Positions 1-8,847 of a stretch of 64,000 bases of DNA are shown piece after piece (the stretch's first letter is position 1; every line of letters starts with the position of its first letter). The notes below the pieces were generated by a model. That model saw only the letters and a list, made by a program, of their open reading frames with translations. It searched no databases and was not told the origin of the DNA. A program made the position numbers and the translations under genes. The DNA is from Sphingomonas alpina (GTDB lineage Bacteria > Pseudomonadota > Alphaproteobacteria > Sphingomonadales > Sphingomonadaceae): positions 4,920,501-4,984,500 of the forward strand of contig NZ_CP061038.1 of the NCBI RefSeq assembly GCF_014490665.1. The letters are read 5' to 3'.

Positions 1-3000
1 CTTCAGCTTCATGAGCATGCAGGTCAATAACGACCCCGACATCGATTTCCCGATGGCGATCATCATCATCAACCAGCCCGGCGCCGCGCCGACCGAGCTC
101 GAGACCCAGGTCACGCAGCGCGTCGAATCCGCGGTGCGCAGCCTGCAGGGCATCGACGAGATCAGCTCGACGGTGACCGAAGGCCAGTCGCAGACCATGG
201 TGCAGCTCACCATCGGTACGCCGATCGATCGTGCCGTCATCGATATTCGCGATGCGATCACGCAGATCCGCAACGACCTGCCCGATGGCATTCTCGAACC
301 GCAAATCTATCGCGCGAACACCAGCGGCAACGATCTCGCCAGCTATTCCGCAATCACCTCCGACATGACGATCGAGCAGCTGAGCTGGTACATCGATAAT
401 AATGTCAGCAAGGAATTGCTGTCGGTTCCCGGCATGGCGACGGTCAGCCGCAATGGCGGCGTCAGCCGCGAGATCCGCATCATCCTCGATCCGTTGAAGC
501 TGCAGGCACAGGGCTTGACGGCGAGCCAAGTCAACCAGCAGCTCCGCCAAGTCAATCTCAATGCCGCCGGCGGTCGCGCGGAGATCGCCGGATCCGAGCA
601 ATCGGTCCGCGTGCTCGGCAATGCCAAGAATGCTTATGAGCTTGGTCAGACGCAGATTTCGGTCGGCGGCGGACGAACCGTGCGCCTCGCCGATATCGGC
701 CGCGTGCGCGACCTTTATGCAGAACAGCGTTCACAATCCGAATTCGACGGGAAGCAAGTCGTCACCTTCGATTTCCAGCGCGCCAAAGGCGCGTCGGACG
801 TGGCGGTGTTCCATGCCGCCGAGAAGAAGCTGGCGGACTTGGAGAAGCGCAATCCGAAGGTCCAGTTCAAGCTGATCTTCAACGAAACCCAATATGCCGA
901 AGCACAATATCACAGCGCGATCGAAGCGCTGATCGAGGGCGCGCTGCTTGCGGTCCTGGTCGTGTTCCTGTTCTTGCGCGACTGGCGCGCGACGGTCATT
1001 TCCGCGCTGGCCATCCCGCTTTCGGCGATCCCGACCTTCTGGTTCATGGAATTGATGGGGTTCAACCTCAACCAGCTGACCCTGCTTGCGCTCAGCCTGG
1101 TCGCCGGCGTGCTGGTCGATGACGCGATCGTCGAGATCGAAAATATCGTCCGGCACATGCGCATGGGCAAAACCGCATATCAGGCGTCGATCGACGCCGC
1201 CGACGAGATCGGGCTGGCCGTGCTCGCCACCACCATGGCGATCGTCGCGGTGTTCCTGCCGGTCGGGCTGATGCCGGGCGTGTCGGGTCAGTTCTTCAAG
1301 AATTTCGGCCTGACCGTCGTCGCCGCGGTGCTGATGAGCCTCGCCGTGGCGCGTCTGCTCACGCCAATGATCGCGGCCTATTTCCTCAAGGCCTTCGGTC
1401 ATGCCGAGCATGGCGAGGGGCGGCTGATGCAGGCCTATCTCACCACGCTCAAATGGACGCTGCGGCATCGCTGGTCGGCGGTCGTCGGCGGCATGAGCGC
1501 GCTCGCGCTGACCGTGGTGTGCTTCTATTTCCTGCCGATGACGTTCCAGCCTGATCAGGATCAGGACGCAACCACCGCGCTGGTCGAAATGGTGCCGGGA
1601 ACGACGCTTGAGCAGACCAGCAAGGTGGTCAAGCAGGTCGCCGACATCCTGGCGGCGGAAAAGCCGGCGGTAAGATCAGTCTATTCACGCTCCTTTGTCG
1701 GTAACGGCCGGGTGACTGCCCTGTTCAACAAGGACAAGGGCATGACCAGTACCCAGTTCGAACAGAGGCTCGCGCCGAAGCTCAACACGATTGCCGATGC
1801 GCGCGTCACGTTCCGCTCGCAGAATGGCTGGGGCGGCAGCGGCCGCGCCTTGACCATCGTGCTTGGCGGCGACGATCCCAAGTTGCTCAACGAAACCGCG
1901 GTCAAGCTGGTGCGCGAAATGGCGAAATTGCCGATCCTCGTCGCGCCGCGGATCAGCGGTGACCTGCAGCGGCCGGAAATCGTGATCAAGCCGCGTCTCG
2001 ACCTTGCCGCCAATCTGGGTGTCACGACCGCAGCGCTGTCGAATGCGATCCGTATCGCGACACTTGGCGATATCGATCAGAACAGCGCCAAATTTTCGCT
2101 GTCGGACCGGCAGGTGCCGATTCGTGTCGCGCTTGACGAGAATGCGCGCGAACGCCTGTCGACGATCCAGAATCTGCCGGTCGCGACCGTGACGGGTGGT
2201 TCGGTGCCGCTTAACGTGATTGCGGATATCGGCTTTGGCGCCGGACCGACCAAGATTGAACGCGTCGCGCAGCAGCGCCAGATCACGGTCGGCACTGACC
2301 TTGCCCCGGGCGTTGTCAGCGGCACGGCGCAAACCCAGATTCATAATCTGCCGACGATGAAGAATCTGCCGATCGGCGTTGGCGAGCTGACGCTCGGCCA
2401 GACCAAATGGCAGGCGGAGATGATCAAGAATTTCTTCATCGCGGTCATTGCCGGCGTCGGTCTGGTATTTGCGGTGCTGGTGCTGCTCTATCGCCGTGTC
2501 CTGCCGCCTTTGGTCAATATGGGGTCGCTGCTCCTGGCGCCGCTCGGTGGCCTGTTCGCGCTGCTCGTGACCGGCAACCCGCTGTCGATGCCGGTGTTCA
2601 TCGGCCTGCTCATGCTGCTCGGCATCGTCGCCAAGAACTCGATCCTGCTGATCGACTTCGCGCTCGAGGAAATCGAGAAGGGCGTGGAAGTCACCACCGC
2701 GATCATTGATGCCGGGCACAAGCGCGCCCAGCCGATCGTCATGACCACGGTCGCGATGGTCGCGGGCATGGTGCCGACCGCGCTGTCGCTGGGCGGCGAT
2801 GGCTCCTGGCGTGCGCCGATGGGCATCACCGTGATCGGTGGCCTGACCCTGTCGACGATCCTCACCTTGCTGATCGTGCCGGCAAGCTTCAGCCTGGCGG
2901 TCGGTGTCGAGAAGTGGATCGGGCCGAAACTGCGCCGCGGCCTGTTGACCTACAAGCCGGGCGATGACGGCATGCCAGTGATCGACCACGGCCCCCGGCC

Positions 3001-3076
3001 GCAATTGCCGCCGCATCCGGCCGGGCGCATCAGCGGACCGCAGTCCGGTGACGATCTCCCGCATCCTGCGGAGTAA
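1..3076 (+). CDS. RND-family multidrug efflux permease, 5' end outside window
   Basis: Inner-membrane proton-driven pump subunit of the AcrB/MexB (HAE1) type, which works with a periplasmic adaptor and an outer-membrane channel. The reading frame is already open at base 2 and reads into NNDPDIDFP, so roughly the first 30 to 35 residues lie upstream; the ATG at 11 is probably not the true start. Counting from that ATG, the proton-relay pair D370-D371 sits in GVLVDDAIVEIEN and the matching lysine K875 in GIVAKNSILLID. Two six-helix bundles flank large periplasmic loops. The C-terminal tail is proline-rich and hydrophilic. Substrate cannot be told from sequence. A hairpin terminator follows at 3113. 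Confidence 0.93.
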   Translation, partial: FSFMSMQVNNDPDIDFPMAIIIINQPGAAPTELETQVTQRVESAVRSLQGIDEISSTVTEGQSQTMVQLTIGTPIDRAVIDIRDAITQIRNDLPDGILEPQIYRANTSGNDLASYSAITSDMTIEQLSWYIDNNVSKELLSVPGMATVSRNGGVSREIRIILDPLKLQAQGLTASQVNQQLRQVNLNAAGGRAEIAGSEQSVRVLGNAKNAYELGQTQISVGGGRTVRLADIGRVRDLYAEQRSQSEFDGKQVVTFDFQRAKGASDVAVFHAAEKKLADLEKRNPKVQFKLIFNETQYAEAQYHSAIEALIEGALLAVLVVFLFLRDWRATVISALAIPLSAIPTFWFMELMGFNLNQLTLLALSLVAGVLVDDAIVEIENIVRHMRMGKTAYQASIDAADEIGLAVLATTMAIVAVFLPVGLMPGVSGQFFKNFGLTVVAAVLMSLAVARLLTPMIAAYFLKAFGHAEHGEGRLMQAYLTTLKWTLRHRWSAVVGGMSALALTVVCFYFLPMTFQPDQDQDATTALVEMVPGTTLEQTSKVVKQVADILAAEKPAVRSVYSRSFVGNGRVTALFNKDKGMTSTQFEQRLAPKLNTIADARVTFRSQNGWGGSGRALTIVLGGDDPKLLNETAVKLVREMAKLPILVAPRISGDLQRPEIVIKPRLDLAANLGVTTAALSNAIRIATLGDIDQNSAKFSLSDRQVPIRVALDENARERLSTIQNLPVATVTGGSVPLNVIADIGFGAGPTKIERVAQQRQITVGTDLAPGVVSGTAQTQIHNLPTMKNLPIGVGELTLGQTKWQAEMIKNFFIAVIAGVGLVFAVLVLLYRRVLPPLVNMGSLLLAPLGGLFALLVTGNPLSMPVFIGLLMLLGIVAKNSILLIDFALEEIEKGVEVTTAIIDAGHKRAQPIVMTTVAMVAGMVPTALSLGGDGSWRAPMGITVIGGLTLSTILTLLIVPASFSLAVGVEKWIGPKLRRGLLTYKPGDDGMPVIDHGPRPQLPPHPAGRISGPQSGDDLPHPAE

Positions 3077-3112
3077 ATGTGCGATGCGCGCGTTAAAAGC
3101 TCTTCACGCTTG

Positions 3113-3138
3113 AACAATCCCCGGTTTCGGGGATTGTT
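3113..3138 (+). terminator. Hairpin terminator after RND pump gene
   Basis: Perfect 11-bp inverted repeat, AACAATCCCCG and CGGGGATTGTT, around the 4-base loop GTTT. It ends in a short T run (TTT) and lies between the efflux gene stop and the next ATG at 3145. The weak U-tract makes it a plausible but not strong intrinsic terminator. Confidence 0.7.
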
Positions 3139-3144
3139 TCACTC

Positions 3145-4410
3145 ATGAAGCTGCTCGCCCGCGCATCCCGCAATGCCGAAGCCGTGCCTGCGGGGTTGCG
3201 CCGGATGCGAATCGTCGCGACCGGGCTGCTGGTTGCCATGGCGGTCTTGTTCCTGGCGACCCGCGCGCTGGATGACGGGCATCCGGCGTTCGGCTTCATT
3301 CGCGCCTTTGCCGAGGCGGCGATGGTCGGCGGCTTGGCCGACTGGTTCGCGGTCACCGCTCTCTTCCGCCATCCGCTCGGCCTGCCGATCCCGCACACCG
3401 CGATCATCCCGCGCAACAAGGACCGGATCGGCGATACGCTGGCGCAGTTCCTGCGCGACAATTTCCTCATCCCCGGTGTGGTCGCGCGGCGGATGCGGCA
3501 GCTCGATGTCGCCTCGGCGGCGGGGCGCTGGCTCGCCGCGCCGGCCGGCAGCGAAGGCCGGTTGCGGCGTGGCGCTTCGGGCCTGGTTGCCAATATGCTC
3601 GAATCCTTCGATCCGCAGCGTCTCGGCGGCATGGTCAAGACGGCGATCGGGCAGCGGTTGCGCACGCTCGAGGTGTCGCCGCTGCTCGGCCAGGCGCTGA
3701 CCGCCGCGATCGCGGAAAAGCGGCATTTGCCGCTGCTCGACGGTATCATCCGCTGGGCAGCACAGGTGCTCAGTTCCAACGAGCATCTCGTGCGCGCGAT
3801 GGTGCATGAACGCGCGGGGTCGATCCTGCGCTGGACTGGTCTCGACGAGACGCTTGCCGACAAGATCATTTCCGGGCTCGACGGGCTGGTCAGCGACATG
3901 GCCGAAGATCCGGAGCATCCGTTGCGCGCCAAGGCGGAGGAGGGGCTGGAGGTGCTGGCCTATGACCTGCAATACGATCCGAAGATGCGCGCGCGGGTCG
4001 AGGCGCTGAAGGCCGATCTGATCGACAATCCGGCGATGCAGCAATGGCTCGATGGCATGTGGGAAAGCGCGCGTGCCAGCCTGCTCAAGATCGCGCGAGA
4101 CCCCAATGCCGCGATGAACGGCAAGCTTGGCGATGCGTTGCGCCAACTCGGCACGACATTACAGGAGGATCCCCGCCTGCGTGCAACCATCAACCGGTTC
4201 ACGCGTCGTGCGGCGGTGGGCATGGCGGCGGATTATGGTGACGGTATCGTCCGGCTCGTATCGGAAACGGTGCGCGGCTGGGATGCGCGGACCATCACGC
4301 GCCGGCTGGAAAATGCCGTGGGGCGCGATCTGCAATATATCCGCGTCAACGGCACATTGGTCGGCGGCCTGGTCGGATTGGTCATTCATGCCGTGGACAC
4401 GCTGCTTTGA
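3145..4410 (+). CDS. DUF445 family membrane protein (YjiN-like)
   Basis: 421-residue protein of the DUF445 family, whose biochemical role is not established. A hydrophobic segment near residues 25 to 45 (TGLLVAMAVLFLATRAL) is followed by the family signature region AEAAMVGGLADWFAVTALF, with PHTAIIPRNKDRIGDTLAQF shortly after. The middle is long, helical and charged, and a second hydrophobic stretch (LVGGLVGLVIHAVDTLL) closes the C-terminus, so both ends are probably in the inner membrane. Length is normal for the family. It begins just after the terminator hairpin and is likely monocistronic. Confidence 0.88.
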   Translation: MKLLARASRNAEAVPAGLRRMRIVATGLLVAMAVLFLATRALDDGHPAFGFIRAFAEAAMVGGLADWFAVTALFRHPLGLPIPHTAIIPRNKDRIGDTLAQFLRDNFLIPGVVARRMRQLDVASAAGRWLAAPAGSEGRLRRGASGLVANMLESFDPQRLGGMVKTAIGQRLRTLEVSPLLGQALTAAIAEKRHLPLLDGIIRWAAQVLSSNEHLVRAMVHERAGSILRWTGLDETLADKIISGLDGLVSDMAEDPEHPLRAKAEEGLEVLAYDLQYDPKMRARVEALKADLIDNPAMQQWLDGMWESARASLLKIARDPNAAMNGKLGDALRQLGTTLQEDPRLRATINRFTRRAAVGMAADYGDGIVRLVSETVRGWDARTITRRLENAVGRDLQYIRVNGTLVGGLVGLVIHAVDTLL

Positions 4411-4436
4411 GCGGTTGCGTCTTAGAGTCCGTTGGG

Positions 4437-4457
4437 AAATGCGCTGAAGGCGCATTT
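4437..4457. repeat. Short perfect hairpin downstream of DUF445 gene
   Basis: AAATGCGC, loop TGAAG, GCGCATTT: an 8-bp perfect inverted repeat 26 bases after the DUF445 stop codon. It is immediately followed by the larger inverted repeat at 4462-4541, so the two may form one 3'-end structure. Confidence 0.65.
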
Positions 4458-4461
4458 CGGC

Positions 4462-4541
4462 GGTGCCGGCTCGCTCCCCCCTCCCGGCCGCCCACAGCGT
4501 ATCCTGAATGGGTGGCCGGGAGGGGGGAGTGGGCTGGCACC
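4462..4541 (+). repeat. 33-bp imperfect inverted repeat with 14-base loop
   Basis: Left arm 4462-4494 and right arm 4509-4541 can pair along all 33 positions. Twenty-nine pairs are Watson-Crick, including a C-rich block around CTCCCCCCTCCCGGCC. The four remaining pairs are all G-U or U-G when the plus strand is transcribed; on the other strand they would be A-C mismatches. It lies between convergent genes (DUF445 and the HAD phosphatase). It may be a strong terminator, an RNA-stabilising hairpin or a small non-autonomous repeat element. Confidence 0.7.
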
Positions 4542-4582
4542 GCCTGCAAAATCCGGTCAGCCGCGAATTCTCGAACGGCGGA

Positions 4583-5269
4583 CTACCAGTCGAGGATCGT
4601 CCATCCTTTGGTAGTGGCGAGCGTGCGCAGGGGGCCATGCGGATGCACGGCGAACGCTTCGTCCGCCCAGTCGAGTGTCGGCGCGTCGGAGACATGATCC
4701 GAATAAAAGCGAATCATGGCATCGGCGCGCGCGATTCCCTGCGCATCGAGCCAGGCCCGGATCATGCGCAGCTTGGCCGGACCATAGCAGTTTTCGCCGT
4801 CGATCAGCGCCCGCAGGCCTCCGTCCGGTGTCTTGCGCGAGCCGGTCGCGATGACTGCGTCGAACCCAAGCTGCGCGGCGATTGCGGTGACGTAGAAATC
4901 ATAGGAAGCGGTCGCCATGACCAGCCGATAGCCGGCAGCACGGTCCGCCTTGATCCGTGCCCGAGCACCGGCGAACAGGCCGGTGGCGACGATCCGGTCG
5001 GCAAATCGCGTGGCCGCGGTGGCGGCATCCTGGGCGGAAATAGTGCTCCCGATCAGCAGGTGCTGAGTCACTTGCTTCAACCGCGCACGGTCGAGCAGCT
5101 TCAAGGCATAGGCGCCGACCGCAAGCCCGGCGAGCGGCAAAAGGGCCAGCCGCCACGGCGCGCGCAACCGTGCCGTGCCGATCAGGAAGCCTGTCCAGGT
5201 CGGTGCGACGGTGATCGTCTTGTCCATGTCGTAGATGGCGATACGGTGCGCGGATTCCTGGGACATCAT
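4583..5269 (-). CDS. HAD-superfamily hydrolase (HAD-IB, SerB-like phosphatase)
   Basis: 228-residue haloacid-dehalogenase-type phosphatase. Motif I is near the N-terminus as IAIYDMDKTIT, with two aspartates in DxDxT form: the first would be the phosphorylated nucleophile. Motif II is the ATASYDF region and motif III/IV the later YSDHVSDAPTLDWADEAFAV stretch. The spacing fits subclass IB phosphatases such as phosphoserine phosphatase, and a hydrophobic cap segment (LRAPWRLALLPLAGLAVGAY) is visible near residues 33 to 52. The actual substrate is unknown. It is divergent from the Mla operon, whose first start lies about 60 bases away, so the two share a short control region. Confidence 0.88.
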   Translation of the reverse strand: MMSQESAHRIAIYDMDKTITVAPTWTGFLIGTARLRAPWRLALLPLAGLAVGAYALKLLDRARLKQVTQHLLIGSTISAQDAATAATRFADRIVATGLFAGARARIKADRAAGYRLVMATASYDFYVTAIAAQLGFDAVIATGSRKTPDGGLRALIDGENCYGPAKLRMIRAWLDAQGIARADAMIRFYSDHVSDAPTLDWADEAFAVHPHGPLRTLATTKGWTILDW

Positions 5270-5328
5270 TTCGTCCTACACAGCATACGTCTTGCCGATC
5301 CAGCACGATTGCACCAAGGATGGGGGCG

Positions 5329-6438
5329 ATGAACGCACAGGCCGCCTTCTCGCACGAACGCGCCGGTGACGGCGATGTCCTGCGCTTCACCGGCAATTTG
5401 TCGCTCGCGCGCATCGGCGATCTGCCGGAGCGGCTGCGCGCCTATGCCGGGCCGGTCGACCGGCTCGACCTGAGCGATATCGAGCGCATCGATACGGTCG
5501 GAGCATGGGTGGTGCATCGCTTCGCCAGCGAACATGACGCGAAGATCGAGGGGCTGGATGCGGATGGCGAACATCTGCTCGCTCAGGTCCAGGCGGCCGA
5601 TCAGAATGTGTCGATGCGTCCGGCGCATGTCGGCAGCTTCACCCGCGTTCTCGGTGAAATCGGCGAAGCGACGTCGATCGCGCTGAAGACCACAGTCGGC
5701 CTGCTTGGCTTCATGGGCGCGACGGTGATCGCGCTCGGCAATGTCATCCGTCACCCTAGCCGGTTCCGCTTCAACGCGACGGTGCAGCGTTTCGAGGTGG
5801 TCGGCGTATCGGCGCTCGGCATCATCGGGCTGATGAGCTTCCTGATCGGCATTGTGATCGCGCAGCAAGGCGCGGTGCAGTTGCGCCAGTTCGGCGCGGA
5901 AGTGTTCACGATCAACCTGGTCGGGCGGCTGACGTTGCGCGAACTCGGCGTGTTGATGACCGCGATCATGGTTGCGGGGCGCTCCGGTTCTGCCTTTGCG
6001 GCGCAGATCGGTACGATGAAACTGACCGAAGAGGTCGATGCGATGCGCACCATCGGCGTCTCGCCGATGGAGGCGCTGGTGCTGCCGCGGACGCTTGCGG
6101 TGGTGCTGATGATGCCGCTGCTCGGCTTCTATTCCTCGCTGATCGCGATCATTGGCGGTGGCCTGCTATGCTGGATCTCGCTCGACATCCCGCCGATCAC
6201 CTTCATCCAGCGTATTCGTGAAGTCGTGCCGATCACCGATCTTTATGTCGGGCTGGTCAAGGCGCCGGTGTTCGGGGCGATCATCGCTATTGCCGGTTGT
6301 TTCCAGGGTATGATGGTCGAGGCCGATGCCGAACAGGTTGGTCTGCGCACCACCTCGGCAGTGGTTCAGGCGATCTTCCTGGTGATCGTGCTCGATGCCT
6401 TTTTCGCGGTGTTCTTCACCTGGGTCGGCTGGACATGA
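5329..6438 (+). CDS. mlaE: MlaE-family lipid ABC permease with N-terminal STAS domain
   Basis: Permease of an MCE/Mla-type transporter that moves phospholipid between the inner membrane and periplasm. Residues 1 to about 110 read as a STAS-like domain (GDVLRFTGNLSLARIGDLPE, then LDLSDIERIDTVGAWVV), the role that separate MlaB has in E. coli. The rest is the MlaE permease, with five or so helices and the conserved region RELGVLMTAIMVAGRSGSAF. I chose ATG 5329 over ATG 5320 because AGGA at 5317-5320 lies eight bases before it. Its stop overlaps the next start (ATGA). Confidence 0.9.
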   Translation: MNAQAAFSHERAGDGDVLRFTGNLSLARIGDLPERLRAYAGPVDRLDLSDIERIDTVGAWVVHRFASEHDAKIEGLDADGEHLLAQVQAADQNVSMRPAHVGSFTRVLGEIGEATSIALKTTVGLLGFMGATVIALGNVIRHPSRFRFNATVQRFEVVGVSALGIIGLMSFLIGIVIAQQGAVQLRQFGAEVFTINLVGRLTLRELGVLMTAIMVAGRSGSAFAAQIGTMKLTEEVDAMRTIGVSPMEALVLPRTLAVVLMMPLLGFYSSLIAIIGGGLLCWISLDIPPITFIQRIREVVPITDLYVGLVKAPVFGAIIAIAGCFQGMMVEADAEQVGLRTTSAVVQAIFLVIVLDAFFAVFFTWVGWT

Positions 6439-7265
6439 GCCCGCCCGAAACACCTGAAGCCGTCATCACGGTCCATGGGTTGAAGAACAGCTTCGGCGAT
6501 CAGGTCGTGCATGACGGGCTGGACCTTGAGGTGCTGCGCGGCGAGATTTTCGGCGTGGTCGGCGGCTCGGGCACCGGCAAGTCGGTGCTGATGCGCTCGA
6601 TCATCGGGTTGCAGACCCCTGACGAGGGTGAGATCACGGTGTTCGGCGAGCCGACCATTGGCCGCGAGGAAACCGAAGCGGTCGATATCCGCAAGCGCTG
6701 GGGCGTGCTGTTCCAGGGGGGCGCCCTGTTCTCGACCCTGACGGTCGCGGAGAATATCCAGGTCCCGTTGCGCGAATTCTACCCGAAGCTCGATCCGTCG
6801 CTGCTCGATGAGATCGCAGCGTACAAGGTGGTTATGAGCGGCCTGTCCGCGGATGCCGGGCCCAAATATCCCGCCGAGCTGTCGGGCGGCATGCGCAAAC
6901 GTGCCGGCCTGGCGCGTGCATTGGCGCTCGACCCCGAGCTGTTGTTCCTTGACGAACCGACTGCCGGGCTCGACCCGATCGGCGCGGCGGCATTCGACGA
7001 GCTGACCAAGGGGCTGCAGAAGACGCTTGGCCTCACCGTGTTCCTGATCACCCATGATCTCGACACGCTCTATGCGATCTGCGACCGGGTTGCAGTGCTC
7101 GCCGACAAGAAAGTCATTGCGGTCGGCACGATTCCGGAACTTCTCGCGTTGGACCATCCGTGGATCCAGGAATATTTCAATGGCCCGCGCGGCCGGGCAG
7201 CGACCGCATCGATCGATCGAGCCACGGCGCGGGAGCAGGACGAACAAGCAGGGGCTAGGCGCTGA
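6435..7265 (+). CDS. mlaF: MlaF-type ABC transporter ATPase
   Basis: 276-residue ATP-binding subunit of the lipid transporter. Walker A GGSGTGKS is at residues 43 to 50, the ABC signature LSGGMRKRAGLARAL starts near 149, and Walker B LLFLDEPTAGLD has D173 and E174. The switch histidine is in LITHDLDTL. The start ATG at 6435 overlaps the permease stop as ATGA, and the stop overlaps the next start as TGATG, so translation is probably coupled. The frame is open further upstream, inside mlaE, but that extension has no family match. The C-terminal tail (PRGRAATASIDRATAREQDE) is polar and variable. Confidence 0.95.
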   Translation: MSPPETPEAVITVHGLKNSFGDQVVHDGLDLEVLRGEIFGVVGGSGTGKSVLMRSIIGLQTPDEGEITVFGEPTIGREETEAVDIRKRWGVLFQGGALFSTLTVAENIQVPLREFYPKLDPSLLDEIAAYKVVMSGLSADAGPKYPAELSGGMRKRAGLARALALDPELLFLDEPTAGLDPIGAAAFDELTKGLQKTLGLTVFLITHDLDTLYAICDRVAVLADKKVIAVGTIPELLALDHPWIQEYFNGPRGRAATASIDRATAREQDEQAGARR

Positions 7266-8233
7266 TGGAAACCCGTTCGAACCATGTCCTGGTCGGTGCC
7301 GTGGTGCTGATCCTGCTTGCCGTGCTGGCGCTGTTCACCGTGTGGATCGCGCGGCTCAACGGCTCGGCCGAGAAGGAATATGATATCTTCTTCAAACAGT
7401 CGGTCGACGGCCTCAACAAGGGGTCGGCGGTGGCTTTTTCGGGCGTGCCGGCGGGGCAGGTGAAGGAAATCTCGCTGTGGAAGCCCGATCCGCAGTTCGT
7501 GCGCGTGCGCATCTCGGTCAATGACGATACGCCGGTGCTCGAAGGGACCACCGCGACCATCCAGGGCGTCGGCTTTACCGGGGTCAGTCAGATCCAGCTC
7601 GACGGCGCGGTCAAGAACGCGCCGGCGATCAGCTGCCCGGCGATCGAGCCGAAGAAATCCTGTCCGTACGGCGTGCCGGTGATCCCGCCCAAACAGGGCG
7701 GCCTCGGCGCAATTCTCAGCTCGGCACCGCAACTGCTCGAACGTTTCTCGACCCTGACCGAGCGGTTGACCGAGATGCTGTCGGACAAGAACCAGAAATC
7801 GATCACGGGCATTCTGGCCAACACCAACCGGCTGACCGGCGCTCTCGCCGATCGCGGACCTGAGATTGCGGCGGCGCTTGCCGAAACGCGGACTGCGATC
7901 AAGCAGGCGGGCGACGCCGCACAGCAGATTGGCCAACTTGCCGGCACTACCAACACGATGATCAATGAGGATGTCCGCCCTGCGACGCAGAATCTCAGCA
8001 AGGCGGTCGCCGCGGCACAGCGCAGCATGGAATCGCTCGATGCGGTGATTGGCGATGCACGTCCCGGGGTTCAGGCCTTTTCGAAGCAGACCATTCCTGA
8101 GGTCGGCCTGCTCGTCCATGATCTGCGCCAGATGTCGGCTGCACTGACCTCGGTCGCCGAGAAGATCGACCAGGGTGGTGCTGGCGCGCTGGTCGGCTCG
8201 CCGAAACTTCCCGACTACAAGCCCAGCAAGTGA
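7265..8233 (+). CDS. mlaD: MlaD-family MCE substrate-binding protein
   Basis: 322-residue periplasmic lipid-binding subunit anchored by an N-terminal helix (VLVGAVVLILLAVLALFTVW, about residues 8 to 27). The MCE domain follows from about residue 38: YDIFFKQSVDGLNKGSAVAF, GVPAGQVKEISL, and the later GVGFTGVSQIQLDGA. The C-terminal half is alanine- and glutamine-rich and helical, typical of the extended tails that line an MCE hexamer or bridge to the partner proteins. Its start overlaps the mlaF stop and its stop overlaps the next GTG, placing it third in a tightly coupled operon. Confidence 0.93.
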   Translation: METRSNHVLVGAVVLILLAVLALFTVWIARLNGSAEKEYDIFFKQSVDGLNKGSAVAFSGVPAGQVKEISLWKPDPQFVRVRISVNDDTPVLEGTTATIQGVGFTGVSQIQLDGAVKNAPAISCPAIEPKKSCPYGVPVIPPKQGGLGAILSSAPQLLERFSTLTERLTEMLSDKNQKSITGILANTNRLTGALADRGPEIAAALAETRTAIKQAGDAAQQIGQLAGTTNTMINEDVRPATQNLSKAVAAAQRSMESLDAVIGDARPGVQAFSKQTIPEVGLLVHDLRQMSAALTSVAEKIDQGGAGALVGSPKLPDYKPSK

Positions 8234-8847
8234 GGCGCCCGATGAGCATGTTCCCGAAAATGTCGGCTCCCAAACTGCTGGTGACTGCCGCGTTGTTGCC
8301 GCTGTCTGCCTGTATCAGCTTCAGCGCCAAGCCGCCGCCCGTGCTGCTGACGATCAGCTCGGCCTCGGTCTTGCCGGTCGGGCAGGTGCAGGATTCGTCG
8401 AAGAGCGCGACGATCACCATTCAGGTGCCGGTGGTGTCGCAGGCATTGGCAACCACTCGTGTGCCGGTGCAGGCGAGCGATACAGCGATCGCTTATGTCG
8501 CCAAGGCGCAATGGGTCGAACAGCCGGCCCGTCTGTTCGCGCGATTGCTGTCCGACACGGTCGGCGCAAAGACCGGGCGCGTGGTGCTGAGCAGCGCGCA
8601 ATCCTTTGCCGATCCCGGCGCGCGCCTGTCGGGCGAATTGCGCAGCTTCGGCGTTGATGCGACGACCAAGGAAGCGGTGGTGACCTATGATGCGTCGCTG
8701 ACCCGCGGATCGGCGAGCGTGGTCGAGAAGCGCCGCTTCGAAGTGCGTGTTGCCGTCGCCGCGGTTGAAGCGGGGGCGGTCGGCATCGGCCTCAACCAGG
8801 CTGCGAATCAGGTCGCCGGCGAAGTCGCCGACTGGGTCGGGCGCTAG
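8230..8847 (+). CDS. ABC-type transport auxiliary lipoprotein (PqiC-like)
   Basis: 205-residue outer-membrane lipoprotein of the ABC transport auxiliary component family, which works with MlaD/PqiB-like proteins. The lipobox LSAC is clear, with the lipidated cysteine at residue 28 counted from GTG 8230, or 24 from ATG 8242. GTG 8230 overlaps the mlaD stop (GTGA) and is the context-favoured start; ATG 8242 is an alternative. The mature part (VLPVGQVQDSSKSATITIQV, then IAYVAKAQWVEQPARLFARL) matches the family pattern. It is the last gene of the operon. Confidence 0.88.
   Translation: MRRPMSMFPKMSAPKLLVTAALLPLSACISFSAKPPPVLLTISSASVLPVGQVQDSSKSATITIQVPVVSQALATTRVPVQASDTAIAYVAKAQWVEQPARLFARLLSDTVGAKTGRVVLSSAQSFADPGARLSGELRSFGVDATTKEAVVTYDASLTRGSASVVEKRRFEVRVAVAAVEAGAVGIGLNQAANQVAGEVADWVGR

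Noticed and set aside
1685..3064. Long minus-strand frame opposite the RND pump
   Set aside because: Antisense to a strongly conserved gene; no motif, strongly biased composition.
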